Shown here: positions 53,851 through 64,000 of the stretch, in pieces | How the letters are laid out: every line of letters starts with the position of its first letter | How positions within the stretch are numbered: the stretch's first letter is position 1 | Source: Neoceratodus forsteri | Lineage: Eukaryota > Chordata > Ceratodontiformes > Ceratodontidae | NCBI GenBank assembly: GCA_016271365.2 | Contig: CM057455.1 | Location: 1,557,722,501 to 1,557,786,500 of the forward strand | DNA length: 64,000 nt | Direction: 5' to 3' | Translations under genes and position numbers: made by a program | Notes under the pieces: generated by a model | The model's database searches: none | Seen by the model: only the letters and a program-made list of their open reading frames with translations | What the model was told of the DNA's origin: nothing

Positions 53851-54829
53851 TGTTATACAACTGAGGAGTAAGATCGGAATGAATATGGCTAAACTGTGAA
53901 ATCATGAAACGGTTTTCACATTTTTTTTTATCGTTATTCATCTGTAGCCCTAATGTTCTACTTAGCAACTGAAATGGCTTTGATAGCAACCTAAACTTTT
54001 AATCACAGGGATTAGTGGAAATTTTCCACAGTGTCGACTCCTGATCCCACCCCCACCACAAGTTCCTAAATTCCAAAAACATTTTTTTTTTTTTCAAATT
54101 GAGGAATTAGAATAAGTCCCTAAACTATAGAAACTTTTGGGAACTTGTACTCTAAAAATTCCTCAACAATTTGAGGACTTGAGCTATTGCACTGAACAGA
54201 CAGACATTTTGGCTGCATGACACTTAACTTGTACTAGTAAGATTTCTAAGCGGTAGCCAAAGTGGCTGCTTAACAAAGACCTAAACATAGAGCTCTGTTG
54301 ACACAGTACTCCTCATCACCACTTTGAAGCTACCTGACCACTCTGATCATCCAGTGAGATGGGTCCCATATACGTTTCCAAGTATCTGATCTGAATTCTG
54401 ATGTTCAGTGGGCAGGTAGGAGTGTTGATCCAGTCCCCCCCACATCTGCCACCATGCTCAGCTGAGAGAATCACCTCTGTGAAGTGCCCAGTCTCTGCCC
54501 TGACTAAAACAATTCAAATATTTAAACATATCAGTTATGGCTTTCACTTTTTCATAGGGTATCAGTGACATCAAAAACTCATAATACCGTCACTCTGACA
54601 TAAGAAAATCATACTATCATTTTGACATCAGATCAGTGGTATTATGAGATGATATGTTTGGAGAGTTCTATCTATGTCATTCCATTTCAAGATTCTGACC
54701 ACATCATAAAGCATTCAAGCTTTGCTGTCATGGTTTATGATGTAACCAGAATCCTTCAGTGGAATTATAGCCTTCCTACTGACAATTTTCTGTACCGTGC
54801 CACTATAGTTAGGGTTGAGTGCTCAGTTT
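53851..54829. other. Intervening DNA, nothing recognised
   Basis: No coding relic or repeat was recognised. Confidence 0.4.
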
Positions 54830-55210
54830 AATGTTAAAGTTCATTTTTTGTACTTTAATAACTTTGCAATGGTTCAACATATTTGCATTACATTTTGCAT
54901 ACATAATCTCATGGCGTAGATGTCTTGATGTTACAAATTTCATTCCAATCAGTTTTGCAGTTTCAGAGATACGGAGTATGAAAACTTGTGTAATTTACTT
55001 GTTTTTGGTGTTTCTTTGTCCACTTGTATCTCCAAAACTGTTTCAAACTGTGATCTGAGATTGTTAGGGTAGGCAGGCTTTGCCCCACAGATGGGCCTTT
55101 TGCTGGTTTGGTGAAAAATATTAATCCATTCCAAAGTTATTAAATTGTGAAGTTCCCATTATTTTTGATGGGAAATTATAGATCTTCAGCTCGAAAAAGG
55201 AGCCTTTGTC
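54830..55210 (-). repeat. Unclassified dispersed repeat, inverted copy
   Basis: Its minus strand aligns with 13460-13600: AATGGGAACTT, AATAACTTTGGAA, TAATATTTTTCACCAAA and AAAAGGCCCATCTG occur in the same order and spacing. Confidence 0.65.
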
Positions 55211-55539
55211 ACAGCCACGTGATAATTTTTCACAGACGTGTCATCCTGTGTTGCAGATGGGAAATCCTTTTTCAAGCTGCTGCCATATTGTTTGAGAGTT
55301 AGCGAGGGAAACATACATAAAAATGATGGGATTTTAATCAACAAAAATCAGAACCTAGCTAAATGGGACCCGTTTAGCTATTTCTGATGTTTGTTTGTGA
55401 ACATTAGGGCCACAGATACTGGTATGTTTTCTGGACAATCCTGGGTGCCCATCTTAAGGAGAGGAGCACTTCCCCCACATTCTGTGTATGAGAACAGTGG
55501 GGATTTCTTGACTTGCACAGCCATAGCTAAACTCATGTT

Positions 55540-55880
55540 GCCAGCTGTAATTTTACCTATTTCCCTGGTGTTTGGTGCCCCCTTCCCCACTCCATTGTCC
55601 CTGGTGTCTACTGGCATACCTCCCCCACCCACCAATCACTGTCCCCCATTAAGAATTCCCTGGTGTCTCGTGGCACCCCCCCCACCCCCGATCGTCGTCC
55701 CTGTTTTTATTTTCTTCCCTGGTGTCTAGTGGAACACCCTCACCGCCAGTCACCATCCCGTTGTTTTTTTTTTTTTATTCCCTGGTGTCTAGTGGCACAG
55801 CCCCACCCTCTGATCACCGTCTCCATTTGTTACAGTTTGATCCCTGGTGTCTAGTGGCATGCTCCACCCTGCCATTTCAG
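55540..55880. repeat. Minisatellite repeat, inverted copy 3
   Basis: TCCCTGGTGTCTAGTGGCA recurs at about 55563, 55599, 55658, 55717, 55780 and 55842 (period 36, then 59-63). CTAGACACCAGGGA, its complement, is the core of the 52 kb minisatellite. Confidence 0.85.
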
Positions 55881-56320
55881 GCACAGCCCTGAAATAAAGA
55901 AAACCGTCCCTCAATAATTTTTTTTTTGTATAAACCTGTAAAAAAAGAAAATGGTCCTCTGCCAATCAGCCCCACCCCCACCTCCCACTCAGCTCCCATC
56001 TCCCCACATCCCCATACACCCTAAGTCACCTGAACAGGTCCCAGGTTCGATATCCACTCTCTGATTGAAGACGCGTCTTGCTGCTGGAACTGGCAACTGC
56101 AATATGAGAAACTAAGGTACATGCGGTTCAGTGGATTTCAATGGGGGGTTCAACTTTTATGCACAACTTAGCCATTTTTGTTAACATTTTGACCCCACAT
56201 TTTCAACATGGGCTTTTGGGGACACCACCTTATGAACAATAGGACTGTCATTATGCAGTTCATGCCTGAAAGGTAATTTTACAGTCGCTTGGTGAAGACA
56301 CCTTTATATATATAAATATT

Positions 56321-56645
56321 CTTTGCAAAGAACTGCATTAATGCACCATTTAGGGTTCAGGCTAAAGCAACAAAAGTAGGGAAATGTGGCTTTAGAATTT
56401 CCAGCCCTAAAACTCCAATGCCACCTCTAAAGCAAATCTGGGGACGGAGTCTTCCTAGGGGTTGTCAACCCTAAAGCTCACCCGATTCTATACACTCCAG
56501 AAATATAAACACCTAATGGGGTGAGCTTTAGGGTTGATAACCCCTAGGAAGACTCTGCCCCTGATTTCTTAGGGGAAGGCATTTCCCTACTTTTGTCGCT
56601 TTAGCCTGAACCCTAAATGTTGCATTAACTCCATTTTTTGCAAAG
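56321..56645. mobile_element. Foldback element, copy 2
   Basis: Left arm 56321-56484 and right arm 56516-56645 are complementary (CTTTGCAAA ends, ATTAATGCA, TTTAGGGTTCAGGCTAAAGC, CCTAGGGGTT and CAACCCTAAAGCTCACCC). It shares arm motifs and loop position with 11431-11800. Confidence 0.85.
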
Positions 56646-58371
56646 ATTATTATTCTATGTATAATTAATGATGCTTCATTTTAATGAGCAAAAAGGTCCT
56701 GAAAATTAGCTGTTTGACTCTCCAAGTGTGTTACAGTAAAGTAGCTAATTTTTTACTCTGAAAGCAACAGTGCTCAATCAGATGTTTCTTAATTAGATGG
56801 TACCAGTAATGCATGTTTAGCACTTTCAGTGTTCACTGGCTAGAACAATGAGCAACTGGAAAATGACAAAGATAAATTGGTAAAATATGCCCTAAAGCTA
56901 ATGACGTATGCCAGGCATCAGTTTGTTTGCCAACAGCAGAAGGCTGCTGACAGTTTCTAATAAGGTAACAGTGTTAATCAAGAGGCCCTGCATTAGTGAG
57001 ATGATCAAGCAGTCTCTTGGGAGCAAGTCCAGGACTGATGGGAATCACTCACAGTACTAAGTACTGCATTTGCCATAGGAATTTGTGCTGACATTAAGCC
57101 AGTCTATATTCCTCAACAGCTGAGGAAGCTGCAACAATTCTAAATAGGAATGTGATGTTTTTCTTTTCCCTGTTGGTCTAATAAAAGCAGAGGAACAGAT
57201 GCTTTTCCCCACATGTATTACTGTAGTAGTTCTGCGATGCTACCCTTAAGAACGTTGAAATTCCATCTCACTATTGAAGTTTATGGAAGAATTTTTGTTT
57301 TACCTGTTTGGGAGATAAGGTAAGTTGAAGATTTTCACCTTCATTGTATTTGTTATGTGATGTGCAAAGCCACTGGATTCATGTCTTGATTTGGCTGGTA
57401 ACATGCTGTACTGCAGTTGTCTGAAACATTCATGTAATACATGCAGGAATAAAGCATGTTCATTTCTGCAAAAGAAAGAAACATGAGTTGTGATTATATG
57501 TTGTTACCTACTGAACTGTTAGACTGGGTATCCCTTTAAAAGTTTGACGTTTGCAGTTTACAGGTAACTGTTTATTCATAGTGTCATATTTATCTGTATT
57601 TCGTTTATAATGTTCAGTTAACTAATATCCTTTTATAAATTTGAAGAATTGTCAGTCGTTCTAGAGAAGTCAAGTCACCACAGAAACTATGTACTGTATA
57701 ATCTTGGAAACTGGATACTGGGAGAAAAACTGATGACATAGTAAAGCAAAATGTGAAACGGAACAGAAAATAATGACATTTCAAATCCTTTCCAGAAACG
57801 TGTAGCACAATACTGCTAAACATTTCATCAGTATTACTCAATATATGTATTTTGAAAGTTTACACTATGCTATTCCATCTTTAAGCAGCAGTTCATTGAA
57901 AAATATGTCATCTACTTCTTAATGTAGTTTGTTTCATTCCTGTATACTGGTCCTTACCCTTCATTTTTGTTTCCAAATTAATTTATATGGAGCCACATTT
58001 TGTCTAACTCATTATTTCCTGGGCCATTTTGTGTCAGGTTATGCAATGGATGGTTCGGACTTCATACAAAGCGTTCCCCGTGTTTGAGCTTATGTTTTTT
58101 CATTATAGTCCATCGAGCATTTTGTGACTTGGAGTTAGCCCCAATGTCCCTAGTGTCATTCTCATGCAGTGTTGGGGTGTAGTTGTTGTTCAATACAAAT
58201 TAATCTTTAATCACAAGAAAAGTGATGTTAAACCATTTGATGTTCAACTACAGCTGAGAAGAGGGATGAAAACCTGGGACAGTTCTATCTAATGTAGCTT
58301 TCCTGTAATTATTTAAAAGTAAACAGAATGGTGAAGCAGGCTCACAGTGAGAGAAAGGTAGCCTTACAAGA
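56646..58371. other. Intervening DNA, nothing recognised
   Basis: AT-rich with only short open frames. No repeat structure or host exon was recognised. Confidence 0.4.
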
Positions 58372-59133
58372 TGTAACAATTTGCTATGTATACCTATTAC
58401 TTTTTTCATTCTTTCTGCATGGGTATTAGTTGTAAATTAGCAGCTGCAGGGACAAAGTGATATTCCTGGGAAAAGTCAAGATTCTTATCATAGACAACTG
58501 GCTGTGAGGGCAATTTACTATGTCTGCTGTCCTGAGTTATGGCAGGTCCCCTTGACATTTAATGGAAGAGCAAAGGGAAGAAATGCCTTTTCATGTCAGG
58601 AAGCTGCTAGCTAAACTACACATTCCACCTGTGCTGAATAGAACTCTGAAGAAATGCAGACGTATTTAATATACAGTCTGAGGCCCAGATCAGATCCTTT
58701 TTCCAAGTGGTCCCAACTTGCAAGACACAAAAAATTAATAGCCTATGTATAAATACCTTGAAGTATTAAAATATTATTTCTTATATACTCCATGTTTCTG
58801 TGCCTGAGTCCTTTGAGGTACAGCTAATGGATTTATAACTGACAAAAAAAACTGTGTTTCAGCTTCCAAAGAGAAGGCTACAGTTACCATATTCTGTTTG
58901 TAAAGTAAGGAGTTCTCGGCTGTGGCAGAGAGGGGGGGGATTGGTTGCAAATTAAGCAGGGAGTGCTGTACTGTGTTAGCAGTGATTCTGAAGGGATTCA
59001 GACTTGGCGATCTCCCCAAGAGAGTTTCTGTGCTGAGTTATGGCAGCTACTGAGCACCCTTGCAGATGTCTGAAGAGTTTGAGAAAGTTGGTAATGGTTG
59101 TAGGCTGAGTCTGGGAGAGATCAGTTTGTCACA
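58372..59133 (+). repeat. Gmr1-B 5' LTR
   Basis: It starts TGTAACAATTTGCTATGTA; the 3' LTR starts TGTAACTGTTTGCTATGTA. The end is placed at TTTGTCACA (59133), just before AACTGGAGGCAGCAAGTGGG, which may be the primer-binding region. About 300 bases present in the 3' LTR (roughly 63385-63690) are missing here. Confidence 0.75.
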
Positions 59134-59289
59134 AACTGGAGGCAGCAAGTGGGATGTGAAACAGTTTTGTCAGTAAAAAGGTTATATGTCTAGTCACAGA
59201 ACAGGATATACAAAAGGGGACTATATAGTCTACTAGTTATAGTTTGTTAAGCAAGAGTAGATGGATAAATGACATTATGTCTGGGTCAT

Positions 59290-60480
59290 ATGAGAGGTGC
59301 ACACTGCTACACCTGCAGGAGCTGTGTCAAAGGAAAGAACTGAGCCATGAAGAAGGTCAAACATGGGTGGAACTCATAGCCATCCTCAGAAAAGTGACCA
59401 GGAAGACTATGTAAACATGGTCCCTTCTAGCCAAAGTTGAGAGGCAGAGGCTAGGGAGAATTCAGATGAGCCAGAGCCTTTGTCTGGAGTAACTGCACTA
59501 GCAGAACAGGTACAGATGTTGGAGCTCAAGCTTGCCCTGTTTAAGATGATGGCAGAAAATGAGATCCAGAAGATGAAGCTGAAAGCAGATGAGCGAGATA
59601 AGGAGGAGACTCAAAAGACTGATGTGGAGAAGTGACAGGCTGGGGGGGAGAGAGAGAGACAAGTCCAGTGACAGGAAATGCAACACAAGATCCAGATGAA
59701 GGAGCGAGAGCATGCAAGAAAGTTGGAGATGTTGCACCAGAAGACATCACCACAAACTGTGAGTAATGGCATGAGGGGTTTGACTCAGGGAGCTAAAAAT
59801 AATTCTAAAATGTTCCCAGATATCAGGAGGGAGATGATCTTCATTTGTTTTTAAGATCCTTCAAGAGAATTTGTGGGCAGTTTGAATTAGGAAGGGCTTC
59901 TTGGTTGACTTACCTATTGCCACTGCTTGCAGGAAAAGCATTGAAAGCTTTTGCCAGAATGGACAATGAGGACTGCATGGATTATGATAAAATGAAAAAT
60001 GTCTTGCTAAATCACTTTGTTAACCCCCAAGGCCTATAGACAAAAATTTAGAAGGGTAAAGAAGGCACCAGGGGACAACTGTGCTGAAATGTATGTGCAG
60101 TTAAGTAGCTTGTTAAAACACTGGGTAGAGGGTGCAAAAACTTGCTTTGTAGAGGAAACAGAAGATTTATTTATTTTTCAAGAATAGCTCCTAAAAACTA
60201 TAATTGAGGAACTGAGAATATGGTTGTTGGATAGCACTCCGAACTCCAAGAGGGAGACAGCCAACAGGGTTGATCAGTTCATATTAAGCCGTCCATCCTC
60301 TCATCACAAAAGTAATGCGGAGGGACATCAGGTGGTTTTAGGGGAACTAGCAGGGTGCAACAATCAAAAGGATGGAGACTGGTAAATGCAGGTGCTATAT
60401 CTGCCAGAAACTGGGGTATTTTGTCTTATGATTCTGCAAAAAAATGTAAAACAAATGATTAGTGCAGCAGGAGGGGGTAG
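59290..60480 (+). pseudogene. Gmr1-B gag with SCAN-like domain
   Basis: The N-terminal part (59500-59740) is a charged coiled-coil-like region (MKLKADE, KEREHARKLEML). 59845-60039 has the first capsid helices (QFELGRASWLTYLLPLLAGK, ALKAFARM). After a TAG near 60040, the next frame reads YRQKFRRVKKAPGDNCAEMY, LSSLLKHWVE and IIEELRIWLLD, the pattern of SCAN domains. A decayed CCHC knuckle follows near 60390-60430 (CYICQKLGYF). SCAN is thought to derive from such gag proteins. Confidence 0.75.
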
Positions 60481-60559
60481 TCTAGGGAGATCACAGCAGA
60501 TAGTGACTTGTACACGGAGTGCAGTGCTCTCTTAGCTCCACTGCACATATGCACTCATT

Positions 60560-60910
60560 GGTGGTGAATGGATTAGTAAGTGATAGCGGGATACTTGGGC
60601 CTCCATTTCTATCGTGAAGCAGAATTTGATTCAGGAGGAACAGATGCTGCCTGGCCAGTTTTCTATGATTAAAGGAGTGACTGCTCCTGTTGTCTCGGTG
60701 CCAATGGCCCGGATCTTTCCAAGCTGGGAAGGTGCTCAAGGCATACTGGAAGCGGATGTTGTACCAGACCTGCTGGTGGATGTAATCATGGGAATGACTT
60801 TGATAGTAAAGTCAATATTGTGTGTGTCACTGCCCATAGCAAGGCAAGGAAGCCAGCTCCTGAGGATGCAGAGAGGGCAGTACACAAGGAAGCAACCCCT
60901 ACCTCAGTAG
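60560..60910 (+). pseudogene. Gmr1-B protease remnant
   Basis: 60614-60910 has VVSVPMARIF and VVPDLLVDVIMGM, resembling the second half of a retropepsin with its flap-distal ILG-type motif (here VIMG). The catalytic DTG/DSG is not readable; GDSGI near 60585 in another frame (GKW-SDSG-like) might be a remnant. It would cleave the polyprotein if active. Confidence 0.5.
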
Positions 60911-61049
60911 CAGGAGAAGCTGTAACTAAAGAATGAGCTGGGAGCAGCAGTTCTGAGCCACATCTACAGAGTGAGGAAAGTCCAGCCATGGGTGGCTATC
61001 GCACAGCAGAGAGCATTTTGGGAAAAGTCAAGCATGCACAGCTTGGGAG

Positions 61050-61400
61050 AGCTCCGGAAGCTGACCCATCCATGAACAAATTAAGGGAGCTAGCCACCAG
61101 CGTGGAAGGTGACACTCTGAGTTCTGGTAGAAGGAAGGTGTATGGAGAGAATGAGCTTCTGTACCATGAGCGAGTTCCTAAGGGAGGACCAGAGGAAGAG
61201 GTACTCTGGTAGAAAGTGTCAGAACAAATTACAGGCATCATGCGAGGGGCCTTACTTGGTGGACATGAGGGTGAATGATGTCACTGTGTGGTGGGGCTAC
61301 CAGACAAGCAGTGCAAACAGTGAGTTTACCATGTAAACATGATGGAGACCTAGCATGACAAGGATGAGCTGGTCCTGGCTGTGTGCAGCTGTGTGTGGGG
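61050..61400 (+). pseudogene. Gmr1-B integrase remnant (core deleted)
   Basis: ENELLYHERVPKGGPEEEVL (61150-61210) resembles the leader of an integrase zinc finger. It runs directly into SCEGPYLVDMRVNDVTVWWG (61230-61300) and VYHVNMMETYHDKDELVLAV (61325-61385), an integrase C-terminal domain. The DDE core between them is missing, so a deletion near 61215 is likely. MYHVKMMKPY of Gmr1-A is the matching motif. RT follows about 250 bases on. Confidence 0.75.
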
Positions 61401-61599
61401 GGAAGGGAGGCAGAAGCAGGCCCGCTGGTGGATCTCCTGGCAGAGGTTATGAGAGAATTCTCAGTGGATGCTGTCACCCTCTCGGAGTGGCTGACACCAG
61501 CTGAAGGTGCTGAAAAGCACGGGGTGCTACGTACATTTGGTGAAATGTTCATGGGAAACTGAGTTATACCATGCTGGCAGAGCACACATGGATACAGGG

Positions 61600-62200
61600 T
61601 CCCAATCCTGCTGAGACAGCAAACCTACAGAGTTCCAGAAGGTGTAAGACATGCCATTAAGGGGGAGATCAAGGAGATGCTGGCTGTCTGTGTGATCCAG
61701 GAGTCCAGTAGTCCCTGGGCTTTCCCAGTGGTACTTGTCCCAAAAAAGATGGGATCACAAGGTTCTGTGTCAATTACAGCAAGCTCAACAGCTGCACAGA
61801 GTCAGACACATACTGCTTGCCCAGGATGGATGAGGTCCTAGAGTGGTTAGAGTGGGCTTTTTTCCTGTCCACCATTGACCTGACAGAGCTTGTGGCAGGT
61901 ACCCTGGCCACCAAAGCCAGAAAGAGGTCGGCCTTAGCCATCCCATTTGTATTATTGGAGTTCAAGGTAATGTCGTTCGGGATTAAGAATGTGCCAGCCA
62001 TCTTTCAACGGCTCATGGACCTCATTCTGAATGGGCAAGAGGCTTTGTTCTGGTGTACATTGATGACATCGCCATCTACAGCCAGACTTGCGAGGATCAT
62101 GTCAAGCACATAACTGAGGTGTTCCACTGACTGCAGTCTGCTGGGCTGATAGTCAATGCAGAGACGTGCCAGGTAGAAATGGCAGAAGTGTCATTCCTTG
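61600..62200 (+). pseudogene. Gmr1-B reverse transcriptase
   Basis: It contains VIQESSSPWAFPVVLVPKK (near 61690-61745), a broken CVDY-LN region, MPRMDEVLEWLEWAFFLSTI (61817), DLTE at the first catalytic Asp, LLEFKVMSFGIKNVPAIFQR, and the catalytic YIDD at 62056-62067, which is in a different frame from the preceding block. GMTNAP has become GIKNVP. Downstream text (CQVEMAEVSFLGHRLGNG) is a normal RT continuation. Confidence 0.85.
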
Positions 62201-62835
62201 GGCACAGGTTGGGGAATGGGTACATATGGCCTGAGCCAGTGTAAATTGAGGCTATCCAGAGATGGGCCATGCCTATGACAAGAGGAAAGTAGGGGCCTTC
62301 CTAGGTATGGCAGGGTAATACCATAAGTCTATACCAAATTTCAGCAGCATGGCCAAACCCCAGTCTGAACTCACCAGGAAGAAAATGCTGGAAAAGGTTC
62401 AGAGTACAGAAAACTGTGATACCACTTTCTGCTAGCTGAAGGGGGCATTGTGCCAGGTACCTATGTTTGCCTGCCTGGACTAGTCTCTTAGCTTCATTGT
62501 GCACATAGATGCATTTGTCAGGTTACACATTCAGGAGAGGAACACCCAGTCATGTACTTGAGTAGGAAGCTGCTGCCCAGAGAAGAGGCATACGCTACAA
62601 TCAAGAAGGAGTGTCTATGGATTGCCTAGGCTCTGCAGAAGCTGCAGCCTTACTTGCATGGGTGGGTGTTCAACTTGGTTACTGATCACAATCCTATTAA
62701 ATGATTGCATAGGACCAGCGGACAGAACTCTAAATTGTTAAAATGGAGCCTGGTACTGTAGTCCTATAATATGAACATTAAGCACTGCATAGGGTGGCAG
62801 CATAACAAAGCAGATGGACTGTCCAGACAATAGTT
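62201..62835 (+). pseudogene. Gmr1-B connection and RNase H remnant
   Basis: Readable fragments in order are FLGMAG-YHK (connection, near 62300), VMYLSRKLLPREEAYATIKKE (in pieces near 62550-62610), LQPYLHGWVFNLVTDHNPI (62640-62700) and ADGLSRQ (near 62815-62830). These are RNase H landmarks of Ty3/Gypsy pol. Stops occur repeatedly. Confidence 0.75.
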
Positions 62836-62989
62836 AGTGCCCTTGTTTTTTTATGTGGGGGGACACTAGGAGAAACTAATGTCTGGGTTTACCCAGAGAG
62901 GGGACTGAGGGCATAGCAGTTGGAGGCAGCTGGCTCAGACGAAAAACCAGTATCATTTAAATCCGCTAAAAGATTTGTTTTCTTCTCCA

Positions 62990-63001
62990 GGGAGGAGGAG
63001 A
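62990..63001 (+). promoter_or_regulatory. Polypurine tract of Gmr1-B
   Basis: GGGAGGAGGAGA is directly followed by the TGTAAC start of the 3' LTR, the expected position of the plus-strand primer. Confidence 0.85.
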
Positions 63002-63555
63002 TGTAACTGTTTGCTATGTAGTGTATACCTATTACCTTTTTTAATTTAACTCTTTCTGCATGTGTATCAGAATTTAGCAACTGCAGAGACAAAGCAATAT
63101 TCCTGGGAAAAGTCAAAGATTCTTGTCAGAGACAGACCAACTGGCTCTGAGGGAAATGTACTATCTCTGATGTACTGAATCATGGCAGGACCCCTGAACA
63201 GTTAATGGGAAAGCAAAGGGAAAAATGTATTTTCATGTCAGGAAGCTGCTAGCTAAACAAGACATTCCTTCTGGGCTAGACAGGACTCCGGACAAAAAGC
63301 GAATGTATTTGTATACATAAAGTTTGAAATTCAGACCAGACTGGTTTTCCAAGTGGACCCAGCTTTCAAGACATAAAGACTTGACCTGGGAGTGATGTCA
63401 TAACACATGTGTGCTGAGGGTGGAGGGAAACTGGTTTATGGGAAACCTTATTAACTTGCATTTGTGGAGAGCAAGTTGGTCAGATCTGGGACTATGAGCG
63501 GCTTCCATCTAATATTCGAGTCTGCCTTGATTCACCAAGTTGTTTTGTGTGTTGC

Positions 63556-63591
<36 letters not shown>

Positions 63592-64000
63592 TTTTCTGTG
63601 TGCAACCTACTATTCAAAACAATTTTCTTTTTATTTCTGTAGAACTACTGTTCCTCGTAGTCTTTCTGTGATATGCTGTATCATATGTCTAAATATCTTG
63701 ATGTATTAAAACAAATTTTTTCATATACTTCATGTTTCTGTGATGAAGTCCTTTGACGTACAGCTAACTAATTTATAACTGACAAAAAAAGTGTTTCTCT
63801 CTCTGAAGAGAAGACTAAAGTTACAGTATTCTGTTTGTAAAGTAAGGTGTTTTGAGCTGTGACAGAAAAAGGTGGGTTGGTTGCCCTTAAGCAAGGAGTG
63901 CTTTACTGTGTGAGCAGTGGCTCTTGAGGGATTCAAACTTAGAGATACCCCAAGAAAATTGTCTATGCTGAGTGGTGGCAGCTATTGAGTACCCTTACAG
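63002..64000 (+). repeat. Gmr1-B 3' LTR (incomplete at window end)
   Basis: It aligns with 58372-59070 but contains about 300 extra bases, including (GA)n. It ends at the edge within GAGTACCCTTACAG, which corresponds to 59050-59066. Confidence 0.85.
63559..63590. repeat. (GA)n microsatellite
   Basis: About 15 GA units inside the 3' LTR; absent from the 5' LTR. Confidence 0.95.

Larger units (their letters stand above)
58372..64000 (+). mobile_element. Gmr1-like LTR element (Gmr1-B), cut by window edge
   Basis: LTR (58372), gag with coiled-coil and SCAN-like region, protease, integrase remnants, RT, RNase H, polypurine tract and 3' LTR (63002 to the edge) occur in that order. Integrase before RT gives the Gmr1-like type. 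All coding parts carry stops or frameshifts. The last LTR bases lie beyond the window. Confidence 0.85.

Overview
This window looks like gene-free, transposon-dominated DNA from a non-mammalian vertebrate. No exon of a host gene, rRNA, true tRNA or bacterial-type feature could be supported. The organism class is inferred from the element mix: L2-like and CR1 LINEs, a V-SINE with a tRNA head, MIR/CORE-like SINEs, Ty3/Gypsy elements including two with integrase before reverse transcriptase (Gmr1-like), a ZBED-type hAT relic and many foldback MITEs. Coding relics are riddled with stops and frameshifts. A large-genome fish-grade vertebrate, amphibian or reptile fits; the species cannot be told from this sequence.

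Layout. 0-4 kb: a palindromic element (187-301), a long-TIR MITE (866-1424), CR1 and RT relics and a LINE C-terminus. 4.0-11.3 kb: two L2-like LINEs on the minus strand, the first nearly full length with tRNA-like monomers at its 5' end, the second split by a V-SINE with a TSD. 11.4-13.9 kb: a foldback element, a 0.9 kb period-6 satellite and an unclassified repeat. 14-17 kb: small LINE and SINE relics. 17.2-20.7 kb: a CR1 LINE abutting the 5' half of an L2-like LINE that encodes a 2A-type motif and starts with six 101-bp monomers. 20.7-23.3 kb: nothing recognised.

23.3-28.0 kb: an internally deleted Gypsy element with two LTRs. 29.1-37.0 kb: a second copy of that family (LTR, then RT-RNaseH-IN), apparently interrupted by an opposite-strand element with IN-RT-RNaseH order. 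37.0-39.7 kb: minisatellites, a hAT transposase relic and a foldback. 42.3-46.1 kb: a CR1 copy split by two MITEs, one placed at its RT catalytic box. 46.7-49.2 kb and 53.6 kb: clustered palindromes whose hairpin tips share a CTCGAG-type motif. 50.5-56.6 kb: nested MITEs, V-SINE pieces, a dispersed G-rich minisatellite and a second copy of the 11.4 kb foldback. 58.4-64.0 kb: an LTR element with a SCAN-like gag, degraded pol in Gmr1-like order, a polypurine tract and a 3' LTR that reaches the window edge.

Most elements do not work together; they record layers of insertion. The most notable structures are the shared-tip palindromes, the promoter-like monomer arrays of the L2-like LINEs, the 2A motif, the Gmr1-like elements with SCAN-like gag, and a MITE family carrying paired ZNF143-like motifs.
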